Source: Cytophagia bacterium (GTDB taxonomy: Bacteria > Bacteroidota > Bacteroidia > UBA7662). From it: 7,463 nucleotides of DNA. Numbering within the stretch: the first letter of the stretch is position 1; every line of letters begins with the position of its first letter. Made by a program: the position numbers and the translations under genes. This document shows positions 7,171 to 7,463 of this stretch, one piece after another. The notes beneath the pieces are model-generated. The model was not told the DNA's origin, did not search any database, and saw only the letters and a program-made list of their open reading frames with translations. The DNA is taken from the NCBI GenBank assembly GCA_009926405.1, contig RFOZ01000056.1:1-7463 (forward strand), in the 5' to 3' direction.

Positions 7171-7463
7171 GGTGGTGAAGACGAATGGTTTGGTTGTATT
7201 GAATGCGTGAGTAGGGGTTGCTGCTATAAATGCGTTGTTCCAGTTGGCGCGGTGAGAAAATCCATAGCCACGGCTTGATGCGCGATCCTCGGTAAACCAC
7301 TTGAACCAAGGAATCCCTGGATTCAAATTGTACCTGTTGGCTATCTCCCTGGGCGATGCCTTCGAGGTTCACCCAGTCATCTCGGTAGGAGAACACGCGC
7401 ACCCGGACCGTATCCCTTATCACGCTATCGCGAACGGTGGTGGTCACCCGGTGTTCGGTGTTC
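7163..7463 (-). CDS. Envelope-type accessory protein, C-terminal part (cut by right edge; DUF6549-like)
   Basis: The frame is open from the right edge to the TAA at 7165-7163, giving 99 residues. GTG at 7447 is only the first start-like codon, and the open frame before it argues that the true start is outside the window. The visible part begins with an Asp/Arg/Thr-rich repeat-like stretch (VRDSVIRDTVRV). It continues with a beta-rich domain containing FSYRDDWVNLEG, RDSLVQVVYRG and a basic, Trp-rich segment (IKPWLWIFSPRQLEQR), and ends with SSNPYSRIQYNQTI. This pattern recalls short Bacteroidota phage and ICE proteins catalogued as DUF6549, which usually start with a membrane anchor and coiled coil; that N-terminal part would be off-window. 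The family link is from memory and not tested. Function is unknown; its place before a membrane protein and a wall hydrolase suggests an envelope role, possibly spanin-like. Confidence 0.8.
   Translation of the reverse strand, partial: NTEHRVTTTVRDSVIRDTVRVRVFSYRDDWVNLEGIAQGDSQQVQFESRDSLVQVVYRGSRIKPWLWIFSPRQLEQRIYSSNPYSRIQYNQTIRLHHHD

Noticed and set aside
7171..7326. Longer version of the small membrane protein (102 residues, start at 7326)
   Set aside because: The extra 52 residues lie entirely inside the preceding gene in another frame. The internal ATG at 7170 gives an overlap like the other junctions and places the hydrophobic segment at the N-terminus.

Overview
The window is one unbroken block of minus-strand genes, read from right (7463) to left (1). 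Eight genes are packed end to end: six complete and one cut off at each edge. Every junction is a 1-8 nt overlap or a gap of 2-4 nt. I see no promoter, terminator, RNA gene, CRISPR array, insertion sequence or gene-free stretch of any length, so the window lies inside one long operon whose promoter is beyond the right edge. Base composition is balanced (roughly half G+C) and Shine-Dalgarno sequences are not evident. The protein families resemble those I associate with Bacteroidota mobile elements (integrative conjugative elements, plasmids, prophages). That host assignment is inference from family resemblance, with no taxonomic marker in the window.

In transcription order: (1) 7463-7163, C-terminal part of an envelope-type accessory protein resembling Bacteroidota phage/ICE proteins of the DUF6549 kind; (2) 7170-7018, a 50-residue single-span membrane protein; (3) 7018-6341, a lytic transglycosylase with the SLT catalytic motif but no visible signal peptide; (4) 6341-5583, an N6-adenine DNA methyltransferase with NPPY; (5) 5580-4822, a RadC-type JAB/JAMM protein with an intact metal-site motif; (6) 4822-4172, an unrecognised 216-residue protein; (7) 4175-504, a 1223-residue SNF2/DEAH helicase-like protein; (8) 499-1, the N-terminal part of a protein with a low-complexity Pro/Lys/Ser linker.

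The first three genes look like a cell-wall/envelope module. Genes 4-7 look like a DNA-handling module. The methyltransferase and helicase appear to be separate-gene versions of the two halves of the giant helicase-methyltransferases of phages and conjugative elements (phage P1 DarB and the so-called N12-class methylase/helicases), which are linked to protection of incoming DNA from restriction. A mobile element carrying a DNA-protection or DNA-processing complex fits best.

The most unusual observation is that the unknown protein (gene 6) and the helicase (gene 7), otherwise unrelated by eye, end in nearly the same acidic/leucine tail (LELEALALELELEL versus LEMEALALEIELQM). Each tail follows a short polar linker. 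Most identical residues are written with different codons, so the peptide rather than the DNA appears to be conserved. This looks like a shared C-terminal tag for docking, assembly or transfer.
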